Source: Thalassotalea marina (lineage in GTDB: Bacteria; Pseudomonadota; Gammaproteobacteria; Enterobacterales; Alteromonadaceae). From it: a DNA stretch of 64,000 nt. Positions within the stretch are counted from its first letter, which is position 1. The number at the start of each line of letters is the position of its first letter. Below are positions 55,635 to 64,000 of the stretch, piece by piece. The stretch covers positions 248,001-312,000 of the forward strand of contig NZ_BNCK01000005.1 in NCBI RefSeq assembly GCF_014656435.1, written 5' to 3'. A program made the position numbers and the translations under genes. The notes under the pieces were generated by a model that did not search any database, was not told the DNA's origin, and saw only the letters and a program-made list of their open reading frames with translations.

Positions 55635-58373
55635 TTATTTCTCTACTTTACTCATGTCACCAGCTTGAATAATCGCAAAAGCATCAACGCTAATGTACTT
55701 GCGCATTACTTTATTAATATCTTCTGCGCTTAGCTCAGCAATGGCTTTCTCGTATTGCTTGCTGTGTTCCATCGTGCGGTCAAGGCGTAAATTAGTATTT
55801 AGATCACTTGCTAATTCACGATCTTGAGAACGGCTCACTTTACGACCTTGCAATAAACCAGATTTAGCCGCTGCAACTTCTTCAGCAGTAAAGCCATCTT
55901 TTAGCATACGAGCGATTTCTTCTTTAAAGCCTACTTCCACTTTGGCTAAGTTTTGTGGAGCACAAATAGCGTACGCACCTAATGAAGCTCTTTCGTCAAA
56001 TGCACTGATATTTAAGAATGAACCTGCGCCATAACTTAAGCCGTCTTGTTGGCGTAATCTTGTTGCTAAACGACTGTTTAGGAAACCACCACCTAACATG
56101 TAGTTACCCATAGTTAATGCGGGTGCATCTGGGTGGTCTTGCCCGACAGGAATACTAAGTGACGCAACAAAAGTCGCATTTTCTTTATCAGGCGTGTTGA
56201 AGGTAATCGCTTCATTAGATAACTTTTTATACGGCGAATCGATGCGAGCATATTTGTTTTTACTCTGCCAATTTGCGGTAATTTCATCTAATGTTTTAGT
56301 CGTTTGTGCTTTATCAAAGTCACCAACAACAGTGATTTGCATTTCACTTGCACCATAAAAGTCTTTATGGAAACGTTTTACATCGTCCAAGGTCACCGCG
56401 CCTAAAGCAGCCAGTTGCTCTTCGATTGTACCAACATAGTTAGGATGGCCTTTTGGAAACGGACTTTGATGACGACTAAAGGCATTAAAGGCTAACGCTT
56501 GTGGATCTTGTAGTGTTTGCTCTAATGCAACTTTTTGCTCTGTGATGTATAAATCGAACTCTTTTTCATCAAAAGCTGGTTTTTGCAGTACTTCAGCAAC
56601 AAGTTTTAACGTGTCATTTAAGTTGGCACGCGTGGTATTCACTGACACATAAGCGCCCGTTGCACCACCACCGATAGAAACTTGCGCTTCTAGTTTATCA
56701 AAGGCTTCTTTTAGTTGCTCACGTGTATAGTTTTCTGTACCACGCATCAACATGCTTCCTGTTACATCACCTACTGCATCTTGGCCTTGTAAAGAAAGTA
56801 AATCACCCATTTGAAGAGAAATACGGGCAACAACCGATTCACCACGAGTTTTCTTAGGTAATAAGGCTAGCTTAACACCATTATCAAGTTTGCTGGTTGA
56901 GGTTCTAGCAGTGATATTGTCATGAGAAGGGTCAAAGGCTTCACCTTGAGCAACCGCTTTGCGCCCTTTGTAGTCTTTGACCATATCAGTGACATTAGCC
57001 ACTTGTGGTATTTCAACACGCTCTGGTTTTTCAGCTGGAATAAATTTACCAAGTGTACGGTTATTACGTGTTAAATATTTTTCTGCAACACGCTGTACGT
57101 CTTCAGTAGAAACTTGCTCCATACGATCTCGGTTTAAGAAAATTAAACGCCAATCGCCCATACCTAACCACTCACTTAACTCCATTGCTACACGCTCTGA
57201 AGAGTTAAAGGCAAGCTTTTGTGCTTTCATTAAGGTACGTTTTGCTTTTTCAACTTCATCAGCAGAAACTGGGTTAGATTTGATGTTTTCCAAGGCTTCA
57301 ACCATAGCTTGTTCTGTTTTAGCAATATCACCGGCCTTATCAACTTCTGCCATGAAAATTGCAACACTTGGTTCAGCCCATTGGAAGTTAAAACCAAAAG
57401 CATTACTTGCTAATTTTTTCTCAACAAGTGCTTTGTGTAAACGGCCCGTCGCTTGTGCTGAAATAATTTCATTTAATACATTTAGCGCAGCAAAATCTTC
57501 GTGTGAGCCTGCTGGAACGTGATAAACCGTACCAATCATTTGCGCATCACCAACACGACGAATCGTTACACTGCGCTCGCCATCTTGCGCAGGCTCTTGC
57601 GTATACAATGGTTGAATTACACGTTCTGGTTTTGGAATTTGGCCAAATGTTGCTTGAATTTTTTTCATCAATTGCTTGCTGTCAAACTTACCAGCGACAA
57701 TCAAGGTAGCGTTATCTGGTTGATAATACTTGCGGTAAAAAGCCTGTAGACGATCAATTGGTACATTCTCTAAATCTGATTTAGCGCCAATTGTTGTTTT
57801 TCCGTAGTTATGCCACTCAAACGCCGCAGCTAACATACGTTGAATGGTAATTCGAAATGGGCTGTTTTCACCACTTTCAAATTCGTTACGAACAACGGTC
57901 ATTTCACTGTCTAGGTCTTTCTTAGCAATAAAAGAATTGACCATACGATCAGATTCCATGCTCAGTGCCCAGTCAATGTTTTCTTCTGTTGCTGCAAAAG
58001 TTTCAAAATAATTGGTGCGGTCTGTCCAGGTTGTACCATTTGGACGTGCACCATGAGAACTAAGTTCAGCTGGAATATCTTTGTGTTTTGGCGTGCCTTT
58101 AAACACTAAGTGTTCAAGTAAGTGCGCCATACCAGTTTCGCCGTAATTTTCATGTTTAGAACCCACATGATAGGTCACGTTAACCGTTACAGTTTCTTTA
58201 GTTGGGTCAGGGAATAACAAAACTTGCAAACCGTTATCTAAACGATATTCCGTAATGCCTTCTACCTCTGTCACTTTTTTTATTTGGTCGGCAAATGCCG
58301 CAGGTGTTAAAGTGGTAAAACATATTGATGCTGCTATCGCGACTTGCGATGGCTTAAACCATTTTTTTAACAT
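55635..58373 (-). CDS. M16-family zinc peptidase (pitrilysin-like), exported
   Basis: 912-aa protein with a signal peptide (about 1-28, ending AFA). The first M16 domain keeps the inverted zinc motif HLLEHLVFKG (HxxEH) and a downstream Glu in VRNEFESGE; the second domain (from about residue 480) lacks the motif and is the structural half. Such proteins degrade peptides in the periplasm. The length and two-domain layout fit the bacterial M16B/C family. Monocistronic. Confidence 0.92.
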   Translation of the reverse strand: MLKKWFKPSQVAIAASICFTTLTPAAFADQIKKVTEVEGITEYRLDNGLQVLLFPDPTKETVTVNVTYHVGSKHENYGETGMAHLLEHLVFKGTPKHKDIPAELSSHGARPNGTTWTDRTNYFETFAATEENIDWALSMESDRMVNSFIAKKDLDSEMTVVRNEFESGENSPFRITIQRMLAAAFEWHNYGKTTIGAKSDLENVPIDRLQAFYRKYYQPDNATLIVAGKFDSKQLMKKIQATFGQIPKPERVIQPLYTQEPAQDGERSVTIRRVGDAQMIGTVYHVPAGSHEDFAALNVLNEIISAQATGRLHKALVEKKLASNAFGFNFQWAEPSVAIFMAEVDKAGDIAKTEQAMVEALENIKSNPVSADEVEKAKRTLMKAQKLAFNSSERVAMELSEWLGMGDWRLIFLNRDRMEQVSTEDVQRVAEKYLTRNNRTLGKFIPAEKPERVEIPQVANVTDMVKDYKGRKAVAQGEAFDPSHDNITARTSTSKLDNGVKLALLPKKTRGESVVARISLQMGDLLSLQGQDAVGDVTGSMLMRGTENYTREQLKEAFDKLEAQVSIGGGATGAYVSVNTTRANLNDTLKLVAEVLQKPAFDEKEFDLYITEQKVALEQTLQDPQALAFNAFSRHQSPFPKGHPNYVGTIEEQLAALGAVTLDDVKRFHKDFYGASEMQITVVGDFDKAQTTKTLDEITANWQSKNKYARIDSPYKKLSNEAITFNTPDKENATFVASLSIPVGQDHPDAPALTMGNYMLGGGFLNSRLATRLRQQDGLSYGAGSFLNISAFDERASLGAYAICAPQNLAKVEVGFKEEIARMLKDGFTAEEVAAAKSGLLQGRKVSRSQDRELASDLNTNLRLDRTMEHSKQYEKAIAELSAEDINKVMRKYISVDAFAIIQAGDMSKVEK

Positions 58374-58467
58374 CCAACTTTCCTTTTTTTATTATGATTG
58401 GACGTTAAATGTAGCAAACAGTTAATAACTTGTTAATCAGTTTGAGCTATTTATCTATAATAAAATT

Positions 58468-58983
58468 GTGAACAATAATGTCAGGCAAATAAGCGATGTA
58501 ACAATGGATCTTGATAAAAACGTGCAACTTGTTGAAACGACAGAAAATGATATTGGACAAATCATGAATTGGTTTAACGATGAAGTATCATTGTTAAAAT
58601 GGAGCGGTCCAAATTTTAGATACCCATTTACGCCATCAACCTTTATTCAAGATCTAAAACTTGCTGAGCTAAACTCTTTTACCCTTAAAACCGAAGACAA
58701 TAAAATAGTCGCATTTGGCCAGTTTTATCAGCGACTGAACCGATGTCACTTGGGTCGCTTAGTGGTAGCACCCAATATGCGTGGTAAAGGCATTGCGCGT
58801 ATTTTACTTGAACAGCTCTCCACTAAAGGTATTGCAAAATTGAACCTTGCTCAATTGTCGCTTTTTGTACTAAAAGACAATATTTCCGCTATAAAGGCTT
58901 ACCAAAAATTTGGTTTTGTCTTAAGTGAATACCCTGGTGATATTGGCTTGCCAGATTGTCTTTATATGATTAAAGCTTGTTGA
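58468..58983 (+). CDS. GNAT-family N-acetyltransferase (RimI-like)
   Basis: 171 aa from the GTG at 58468, or 159 aa from the ATG at 58504 (MDLDKNVQLVETT); neither has a good ribosome-binding site, so the start is open. Motif A is GRLVVAPNMRGKGIARILLE and motif B LFVLKDNISAIKAYQKFGF. Substrate unknown. Confidence 0.82.
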   Translation: MNNNVRQISDVTMDLDKNVQLVETTENDIGQIMNWFNDEVSLLKWSGPNFRYPFTPSTFIQDLKLAELNSFTLKTEDNKIVAFGQFYQRLNRCHLGRLVVAPNMRGKGIARILLEQLSTKGIAKLNLAQLSLFVLKDNISAIKAYQKFGFVLSEYPGDIGLPDCLYMIKAC

Positions 58984-59056
58984 TCTTTAACACACAAATT
59001 TAACGATTTACAAAACACTAAAACTTGTATATCTTGCGCTGACAATTAACTCAGAA

Positions 59057-59098
59057 GTGAGGACGACCTCACCGCTCTACTCAAAAGGGGACGGCCCC
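59057..59098 (+). ncRNA. Guanidine-II (mini-ykkC) riboswitch
   Basis: Two GC-rich hairpins with ACGR tetraloops: GTGAGG-ACGA-CCTCAC (59057-59072) and GGGG-ACGG-CCCC (59087-59098), joined by a 14-nt linker. This is the defining arrangement of the mini-ykkC RNA, in which each hairpin binds guanidinium and ligand binding exposes the ribosome-binding site. The site here (GGAG) is six bases after the second hairpin and the SMR gene starts at 59114, as expected. Confidence 0.92.
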
Positions 59099-59113
59099 AA
59101 TGTGGAGTGATAT

Positions 59114-59428
59114 ATGTCTTGGGTTTACCTCATTATTGCGGGCTTTTTCGAAGCTATTTGGTTGGTTTCTCTAGAAAAGTCTGAGTCTTTTAGCAAATTA
59201 CCTTTTACGCTACTTGCCGTACTTTCAATGGCAATAAGCCTGTTTCTCTTTGCCCTGTCTTTGGCAAAAATTCCCTTAGCAACAGCCTACCTGATTTGGC
59301 TTTCAATCGGCGTAAGTTCAGTGTTTCTCATTAATTTTATCACTGAAGGTTCCACCATATCACCAATGCAACTGGTATTTTTATCTCTGATTTTTATCGG
59401 CATTTTGGGCCTTAAAACAACTCAATAA
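59114..59428 (+). CDS. gdx: SMR-family exporter, probable guanidinium exporter (Gdx/SugE type)
   Basis: 104-aa small multidrug resistance protein with four membrane helices. The conserved Glu of helix 1 is in AGFFEAIWLVSLEKSESF, and ATAYLIWLSIGVSSVF matches the helix-3 dimer segment. It is directly controlled by a guanidine-II riboswitch, which makes guanidinium export the best assignment, although LEKSESF departs from the usual GLK(Y/T)S of Gdx proteins. The first helix signature MSWVYLIIAG is Gdx-like. Confidence 0.85.
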   Translation: MSWVYLIIAGFFEAIWLVSLEKSESFSKLPFTLLAVLSMAISLFLFALSLAKIPLATAYLIWLSIGVSSVFLINFITEGSTISPMQLVFLSLIFIGILGLKTTQ

Positions 59429-59442
59429 AATAGGAAAATCAC

Positions 59443-60104
59443 ATGACTGGACTGACAGACTTAACCACCTTACTGAGCACTATGACGCCAACGTTGCAAC
59501 AGAAGCAATACGTATTTGTTACCTTTGCAGACGGCAAGTATGGTGATGGTATTGAACTTGAGCCTATTGCGATGTTTCAAGAGCAAGAAGGATTAACCTT
59601 AGTGATCCCTGAAGACAAGGCAAAAGAATACCAATTTGATCACAAATCGACTTTTAGTTGATTTATACCAATTGAATTAAATATTTGCTCAACTTAGAAC
59701 TTCATTAGCGTGCTTAGAACAAGCTAAATAATTTAAGCATAGTTATTCTATGGTTAGATTATTTAGAGATGTTATCAGAGTGCTAATGAGTTCCCAAAGG
59801 GCGAGTTTAACACGCTCACATCCTGCGTTATTGATTTTAACAATGGAATAACCATTCTTTGCAATCAATGCCTTGTCTCTGAGCATGTTAACTCTCGCTA
59901 AGTGGTCAAATATTTATTTCAATTGGTATTAACTTAACTGTGCATTCAAGCTTACATGCCGTTGGGTTAACTGCTGCAATCGCTAACAAGCTCAAAGAAC
60001 ACAACATTAGTGCCAATGTAATAGCAGGCTTTTATCATGATCATATTTTTGTGCCGACAGTAGACGCAATAAACGCCCTTACTGCGTTAAATGAGTTTAA
60101 CTAA
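59443..60104 (+). pseudogene. ACT-domain gene split by a MITE
   Basis: The 5' part (59443-59661, 72 residues: TLQQKQYVFVTFADGKYG, PIAMFQEQEGLTLVIP) and the 3' part (about 59931-60104: LTVHSSLHAVGLTAAIANKL, NVIAGFYHDHIFVP) join into one small ACT-domain protein. They are separated by a 263-bp MITE. The first part starts 14 bases after the SMR stop, so it was in the riboswitch operon. After removing the element and one TTA copy the frames meet, but a TGA remains at the junction in place of a sense codon (possibly former TGG). Confidence 0.82.
59666..59928. mobile_element. 263-bp MITE with TACCAATTG termini
   Basis: Ends TACCAATTGAATTAAATATT and its near inverse (AAATATTTATTTCAATTGGTA) form terminal inverted repeats of about 22 bases. 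The element is flanked by a TTA direct repeat (59663-59665, 59929-59931). It has no ORF of note, so it is non-autonomous. It interrupts the ACT-domain gene. Confidence 0.85.
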
Positions 60105-60177
60105 TGGATTGATATATGGATAAAAGATAAGTTTGAGAAAAGAAATTTAATTGTATAACCAGTCAGTAGCAAAAGTT

Positions 60178-60324
60178 TTAGCTTAAGCTACTGGCATGGT
60201 TTGCATTTTGATCTTGATTTTCTTGAATAAAATGATTCAAACGGCGACCATGAATTTTTAATTTATGACGAGCCATTAAACGCCTTCTTTGTGTAGCGTG
60301 CGACATTCTACGTGCTTTATTCAT
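60178..60324 (-). CDS. Small basic protein, 48 aa
   Basis: Too short for routine calling but well supported: AATAGGAGATGTGT leads into ATG at 60324, and the frame ends TAA at 60178. The product begins MNKARRMSHATQRRRLMARH and continues KLKIHGRRLNHF: very rich in Arg, His and Lys in the first 32 residues, then a Gln/Asn-rich tail. No signal peptide or membrane segment. Possibly nucleic-acid or ribosome binding by composition only. Lies upstream of mltF on the same strand direction. Confidence 0.7.
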   Translation of the reverse strand: MNKARRMSHATQRRRLMARHKLKIHGRRLNHFIQENQDQNANHASSLS

Positions 60325-60444
60325 ACACATCTCCTATTAAGACTAGTTAAACTGCGCATAGTATCTTTATCATATATGACAGTTTGATGACAACAAAAAC
60401 GAATTTTGTAAACGTTTATGTGATATTTCCAGCGAAACAACACT

Positions 60445-61941
60445 TTACTGCGCAGAGGTAGTTGCTTTGTCAGCATCCACTTTTTGGGGTTCAGAATGTT
60501 CAGGGGTTATTGTCGATTCTGATTGCTCGATTAACTTATCTTCTAACTGCTGCACTCGTTTTTTATCGTCAATCCAAGTTAAAGTATCGTAGTAACGGCG
60601 AATATTTTCCACATAATTAATCGGCTCATCTCCACGAGCGTAACCATATCGGGTATTTTTGTAGTATTTTTTTTGTTTAAGTAATGGTAATCGCTGCTTT
60701 ACATCAACCCAGCGGTCGGGATCGCCCCCCTGTTTTTTGGTGATGCTCCTAGCGTCATTCAAATGCCCTAACCCCACATTGTACGCAGCCAACGCAAACC
60801 ACATACGATCTGGTGATGGAATTCGATCCGGCATACGGTTAATCATTTGTTGCACATATTTGGCGCCACCACGAATACTTTGTTCGGGGTCCAAACGACT
60901 TTTTACGCCCATTTGTTTCGCCGTGGGTAATGTTAACATCATTAATCCACGCACCCCGGTGTGAGATCGCGCTCTTGGATTCCAATGTGACTCTTGATAA
61001 CTTATTGCCGCCAATAAGCGCCAGTCGAGATCTTGAGCGTACTTTTCAAACAACGCTTGATAAGCTGGTAGCTTGCTTTCAATTGCTTGGATAAAGGCTC
61101 TGGTGTCAACTAAGTTAAATCGCTCAACATGCCCAAAATATTTATCATTTAACGCCAGCAAAGTACCGTCATGATGCACTTGACCGAAAAACTCGATTAA
61201 TGTGCCATATAATGCATCATCTGCTTGCTGCGGCAATGCCCACGCTAATGGTTGCTCTTGTTCTATAGTAAAACCTATACTGATTTCAGGATAGTAGCGA
61301 CGGCTTACTGCCAAGGTATGACTGTCAATAATGGTGTAATCAATTTCACCATCGAGAATACGGATCAAAAGTTCTTCACTATCTAAGTCAGCCGTTTCAA
61401 TCCAATTAAGCTTTGCTGATTGCTGCTTCAACTTATTTAATGTTTCAACATGGCTAGAATTAGCGGTAACCACTAATTCTCCACTTAGGTCTTCGGCTGT
61501 TCTTGGTCGTTTGTTACCTTGCTTATAAACGAGTTTTTGGCTGATGTTATTATAAGCAGGTGAAAAGCGAAATTTTGCTTGTCGTATGTCAGTGACGGTC
61601 AAACCAGCGGCGAGAAAGTCGACTTTGCCAGATTCTAGCTGGTTAAATAACTCTTCTATGCTGTAACTAGCAACAACCTTTAGATTAACCCCTAAATAGT
61701 CGGCGTATGCTTTTGCCAGTTCATATTCAAAACCTGTTTCACCTTGAGCGTCAATATAGTAGCTAGTTAAACCATATAAGGTACCAACGGTTACAAATCC
61801 TCGTTCTTTGATACGTGCTAAACCTTGTGAATTCTCTGTCTGTTTACAGGCACTAAAGCTGACCAAACAGACAAGAAATACGCATAGTAGCGACAGTTTA
61901 TTTACTAATATTTTCAATTGGAAAGCCCTCATACCCCTCAT
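60445..61941 (-). CDS. mltF: Membrane-bound lytic murein transglycosylase F
   Basis: 498-aa lipoprotein-like enzyme (lipobox FSAC) that cleaves peptidoglycan glycan strands to give 1,6-anhydro ends. N-terminal solute-binding-like domain ([34 protein letters not shown]) and a C-terminal lysozyme-like SLT domain with catalytic Glu in [18 protein letters not shown], then [17 protein letters not shown] and [14 protein letters not shown]. The C-terminal tail is charged. Divergent from purL with a 146-base gap, a common gammaproteobacterial arrangement. Confidence 0.95.
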   Translation of the reverse strand: MRGMRAFQLKILVNKLSLLCVFLVCLVSFSACKQTENSQGLARIKERGFVTVGTLYGLTSYYIDAQGETGFEYELAKAYADYLGVNLKVVASYSIEELFNQLESGKVDFLAAGLTVTDIRQAKFRFSPAYNNISQKLVYKQGNKRPRTAEDLSGELVVTANSSHVETLNKLKQQSAKLNWIETADLDSEELLIRILDGEIDYTIIDSHTLAVSRRYYPEISIGFTIEQEQPLAWALPQQADDALYGTLIEFFGQVHHDGTLLALNDKYFGHVERFNLVDTRAFIQAIESKLPAYQALFEKYAQDLDWRLLAAISYQESHWNPRARSHTGVRGLMMLTLPTAKQMGVKSRLDPEQSIRGGAKYVQQMINRMPDRIPSPDRMWFALAAYNVGLGHLNDARSITKKQGGDPDRWVDVKQRLPLLKQKKYYKNTRYGYARGDEPINYVENIRRYYDTLTWIDDKKRVQQLEDKLIEQSESTITPEHSEPQKVDADKATTSAQ

Positions 61942-62009
61942 TGTGGCTCGGTTTCTTTTTCAGGGAAAGTATTTTTTCACTCCAAGGCAATATAAAGGGG
62001 CAAATTTCC

Positions 62010-62038
62010 TTACACTTGAACTGGTTTTCCACTATAAT
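62010..62038 (+). promoter_or_regulatory. Sigma-70 promoter of purL
   Basis: TTACAC (62010-62015) and TATAAT (62033-62038) with 17-base spacing, 50 bases before the purL start. No PurR-type box (ACGCAAACGTTTGCGT) is visible. Confidence 0.7.
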
Positions 62039-62087
62039 ACGCGCGATTTTTATTCCTAAATAAATCCAACCTTGGTGAATACATAAT

Positions 62088-64000
62088 ATGGCGATGTTGA
62101 TTCAAACCCTTCGTGGCGCTCCAGCTTTATCTGATTTTCGTATTAAAAAGTTATTAGATCAGTGTGCTGAATTAGGCCTTCCTGTTACTGACATTTATGC
62201 AGAATTTACCCATTTTGCTCACTTATCTGCTGAGCTTGATGCTAATGAAGCAGAAGTGTTAGCTAAACTTTTAACTTATGGCCCAACCATTGAAGAGCAT
62301 GAACCTACAGGTGCTTTGCACTTGGTGACGCCTCGTCCAGGTACTATTTCACCTTGGTCTTCAAAATCGACAGACATTGCACACAACTGTGGCTTAAACA
62401 AAGTTATTCGTTTAGAGCGTGGTTTAGCGTATTACGTACAAAGTGAAAGCTTAAGCGATGAACAATTAAAGCAATTAAATAGCTTAATTCACGATCGCAT
62501 GATGGACGTTGTGTTTAGCGAATTTGAACAAGCGCATAGCCTTTTTGCTACTGCTGAACCAGGCCAACTTTCATCGGTTGATGTATTAGGTGGTGGTCGT
62601 CCGGCATTAGCACAAGCAAACTTAACGTTAGGTTTAGCACTAGCGGAAGATGAAATTGACTATTTAGTTGAAAACTTCACCCGATTAGGCCGTAACCCTA
62701 ACGACATCGAATTATACATGTTTGCGCAAGCAAACTCTGAGCATTGTCGTCACAAAATCTTCAATGCTGACTGGACTATCGACGGTGAAGTTCAGCCAAA
62801 ATCATTGTTTAAAATGATTAAAAATACCCACGAAACAAACTCAGACTTTGTTTTAAGTGCCTATAAAGATAACGCAGCTGTAATGGTTGGCTCTGAGGGT
62901 GGTCGTTTCTTCCCTAACCCAGAAACAAAAGAATATGGTTACAATCACGAAGATATCCATATTCTGATGAAGGTTGAAACTCATAACCACCCTACTGCTA
63001 TTTCTCCTTTCCCTGGTGCTTCAACAGGCTCTGGTGGTGAAATTCGTGACGAAGGTGCAACTGGTGTTGGCTCTAAACCAAAAGCTGGCTTAGTTGGTTT
63101 CTCTGTATCTAACCTTCGTATTCCTAATTTTGAGCAGCCTTGGGAAACGGATTTTGGTAAGCCAAACCGTATCGTTTCAGCATTAGACATTATGCTTGAA
63201 GGCCCATTAGGCGGTGCGGCATTTAACAACGAATTTGGTCGTCCAAATATTCTTGGTTACTTCCGTACTTACGAAGAACAAGTTAAATCTTTCAATGGCG
63301 AAGAAATCCGTGGTTATCACAAGCCAATCATGCTTGCTGGTGGTTTAGGTAATATCCGCGGTGAACACGTACAAAAAGGTGAAATCAACGTTGGTGCTAA
63401 CTTAATCGTTTTAGGTGGCCCGGCAATGAACATCGGTTTAGGTGGTGGCGCTGCATCGTCAATGGCATCAGGGCAATCTGCTGAAGATTTAGACTTTGCT
63501 TCTGTTCAACGTGAAAACCCTGAAATGGAACGTCGTTGTCAGGAAGTTATCGACCGCTGTTGGCAACTAGGTGACAACAACCCAATTTTATTTATCCATG
63601 ACGTAGGCGCTGGTGGTTTATCAAATGCCTTCCCTGAATTAGTGTCAGACGGTGGCCGTGGTGGTAACTTTGAGCTACGCAACGTACCAAATGACGAGCG
63701 CAGCATGTCACCGCTTGAGATCTGGTGTAACGAATCACAAGAGCGTTATGTACTAGCGGTAAACGACGAACAATTACCGCTATTTGAAGAAATTTGTAAG
63801 CGTGAACGTGCACCGTTTGCTGTGGTGGGTAAAGCAACCGAAGAAGAGCACTTAACGTTAACTGATGAACATTTTGACAACAAGCCTATCGACTTACCAT
63901 TGGATGTATTATTAGGTAAAGCACCTAAAATGCACCGCGACGTTGAAAGCAGAAAAGAAACTGGCGCACCGCTTGATTTAGCCAATGTTGACTTAGCTGA
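62088..64000 (+). CDS. purL: Phosphoribosylformylglycinamidine synthase, 5' part
   Basis: Purine biosynthesis enzyme converting FGAR to FGAM with glutamine. The first 637 residues are in the window; the gene runs off the right edge. [20 protein letters not shown] begins the N-terminal domain; [18 protein letters not shown] and [19 protein letters not shown]-type motifs (here [17 protein letters not shown]) mark the synthetase domain with ATP and magnesium sites; [18 protein letters not shown] follows. The ATG at 62088 has GGTGA nine bases upstream; ATG at 62094 is an alternative. Confidence 0.97.
   Translation, partial: MAMLIQTLRGAPALSDFRIKKLLDQCAELGLPVTDIYAEFTHFAHLSAELDANEAEVLAKLLTYGPTIEEHEPTGALHLVTPRPGTISPWSSKSTDIAHNCGLNKVIRLERGLAYYVQSESLSDEQLKQLNSLIHDRMMDVVFSEFEQAHSLFATAEPGQLSSVDVLGGGRPALAQANLTLGLALAEDEIDYLVENFTRLGRNPNDIELYMFAQANSEHCRHKIFNADWTIDGEVQPKSLFKMIKNTHETNSDFVLSAYKDNAAVMVGSEGGRFFPNPETKEYGYNHEDIHILMKVETHNHPTAISPFPGASTGSGGEIRDEGATGVGSKPKAGLVGFSVSNLRIPNFEQPWETDFGKPNRIVSALDIMLEGPLGGAAFNNEFGRPNILGYFRTYEEQVKSFNGEEIRGYHKPIMLAGGLGNIRGEHVQKGEINVGANLIVLGGPAMNIGLGGGAASSMASGQSAEDLDFASVQRENPEMERRCQEVIDRCWQLGDNNPILFIHDVGAGGLSNAFPELVSDGGRGGNFELRNVPNDERSMSPLEIWCNESQERYVLAVNDEQLPLFEEICKRERAPFAVVGKATEEEHLTLTDEHFDNKPIDLPLDVLLGKAPKMHRDVESRKETGAPLDLANVDLA

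Noticed and set aside
59083-59100. GGGGACGGCCCC read as another copy of the REP family (GGGGACGGTGACAAAT)
   Set aside because: The ACGG tetraloop with GGGG/CCCC stem, the second ACGA hairpin and the SMR gene explain it as a guanidine-II riboswitch.
61942-62087. PurR box before purL
   Set aside because: No sequence close to the 16-bp PurR consensus; only a sigma-70 promoter is visible.
1-64000. CRISPR array, tRNA, rRNA, prophage or complete insertion sequence
   Set aside because: No regularly spaced repeats, no cloverleaf-like sequence noticed, and no transposase, integrase or phage structural gene among the open frames.

Overview
The window is AT-rich gammaproteobacterial chromosome. Conserved gene order (miaB, phoH-like ybeZ, ybeY, corC, lnt; sucCD; rimO; mltF and purL divergent), PEP-CTERM proteins, a large TonB-dependent receptor with PKD lipoproteins, and a one-protein hybrid two-component regulator all suggest a marine Alteromonadales member, most likely Colwelliaceae (Colwellia/Thalassotalea type). 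That assignment is inference from gene content; no rRNA or tRNA gene is visible.

Layout. 1-4882: the 3' end of miaB followed by ybeZ, ybeY, corC and lnt. 4970-9530: a four-gene MacA/MacB-type exporter (adaptor, ATPase, two permeases) ending at a strong terminator. 9703-13342: a secreted YtcJ-like amidohydrolase, then two PstS-like binding proteins behind a leader that looks structured. 13377-14810: rimO. 15353-24190: an accessory stretch with a 61-aa protein, four PEP-CTERM proteins (one a metzincin-type protease), an AhpD-like protein divergent from a TetR regulator with palindromic operators, two SnoaL-like proteins and a zinc-ribbon/Sel1 membrane protein. From about 22.1 to 24.6 kb lie a fragment of a solute-binding protein gene, REP-like palindromes and broken copies of sucD. 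24651-26689: intact sucD and sucC.

27128-50113: a PKD lipoprotein, YfbR-like nucleotidase, GNAT, a TonB-dependent receptor, a secreted putative metalloprotease, a SYLF lipoprotein, an alpha/beta hydrolase, an M56/BlaI pair with a 45-bp palindromic operator, a LytTR/LytS pair, a second PKD lipoprotein and, next to it, a giant hybrid two-component regulator. 50114-58373: LysR divergent from an RND efflux pair, a quinone-oxidoreductase-like protein and an M16 peptidase. 58468-64000: GNAT, a guanidine-II riboswitch in front of an SMR exporter, an ACT-domain gene split by a 263-bp MITE, a 48-aa basic protein, mltF and the 5' part of purL.

The most interesting signals are: the two ACGR-loop hairpins (mini-ykkC) before the SMR gene together with the MITE-broken ACT gene behind it; the mosaic of sucD fragments and REP palindromes beside intact sucD; the perfect BlaI-type palindrome and two similar boxes about 4.7 kb away; and 21-bp-spaced direct repeats upstream of both PKD lipoprotein genes.
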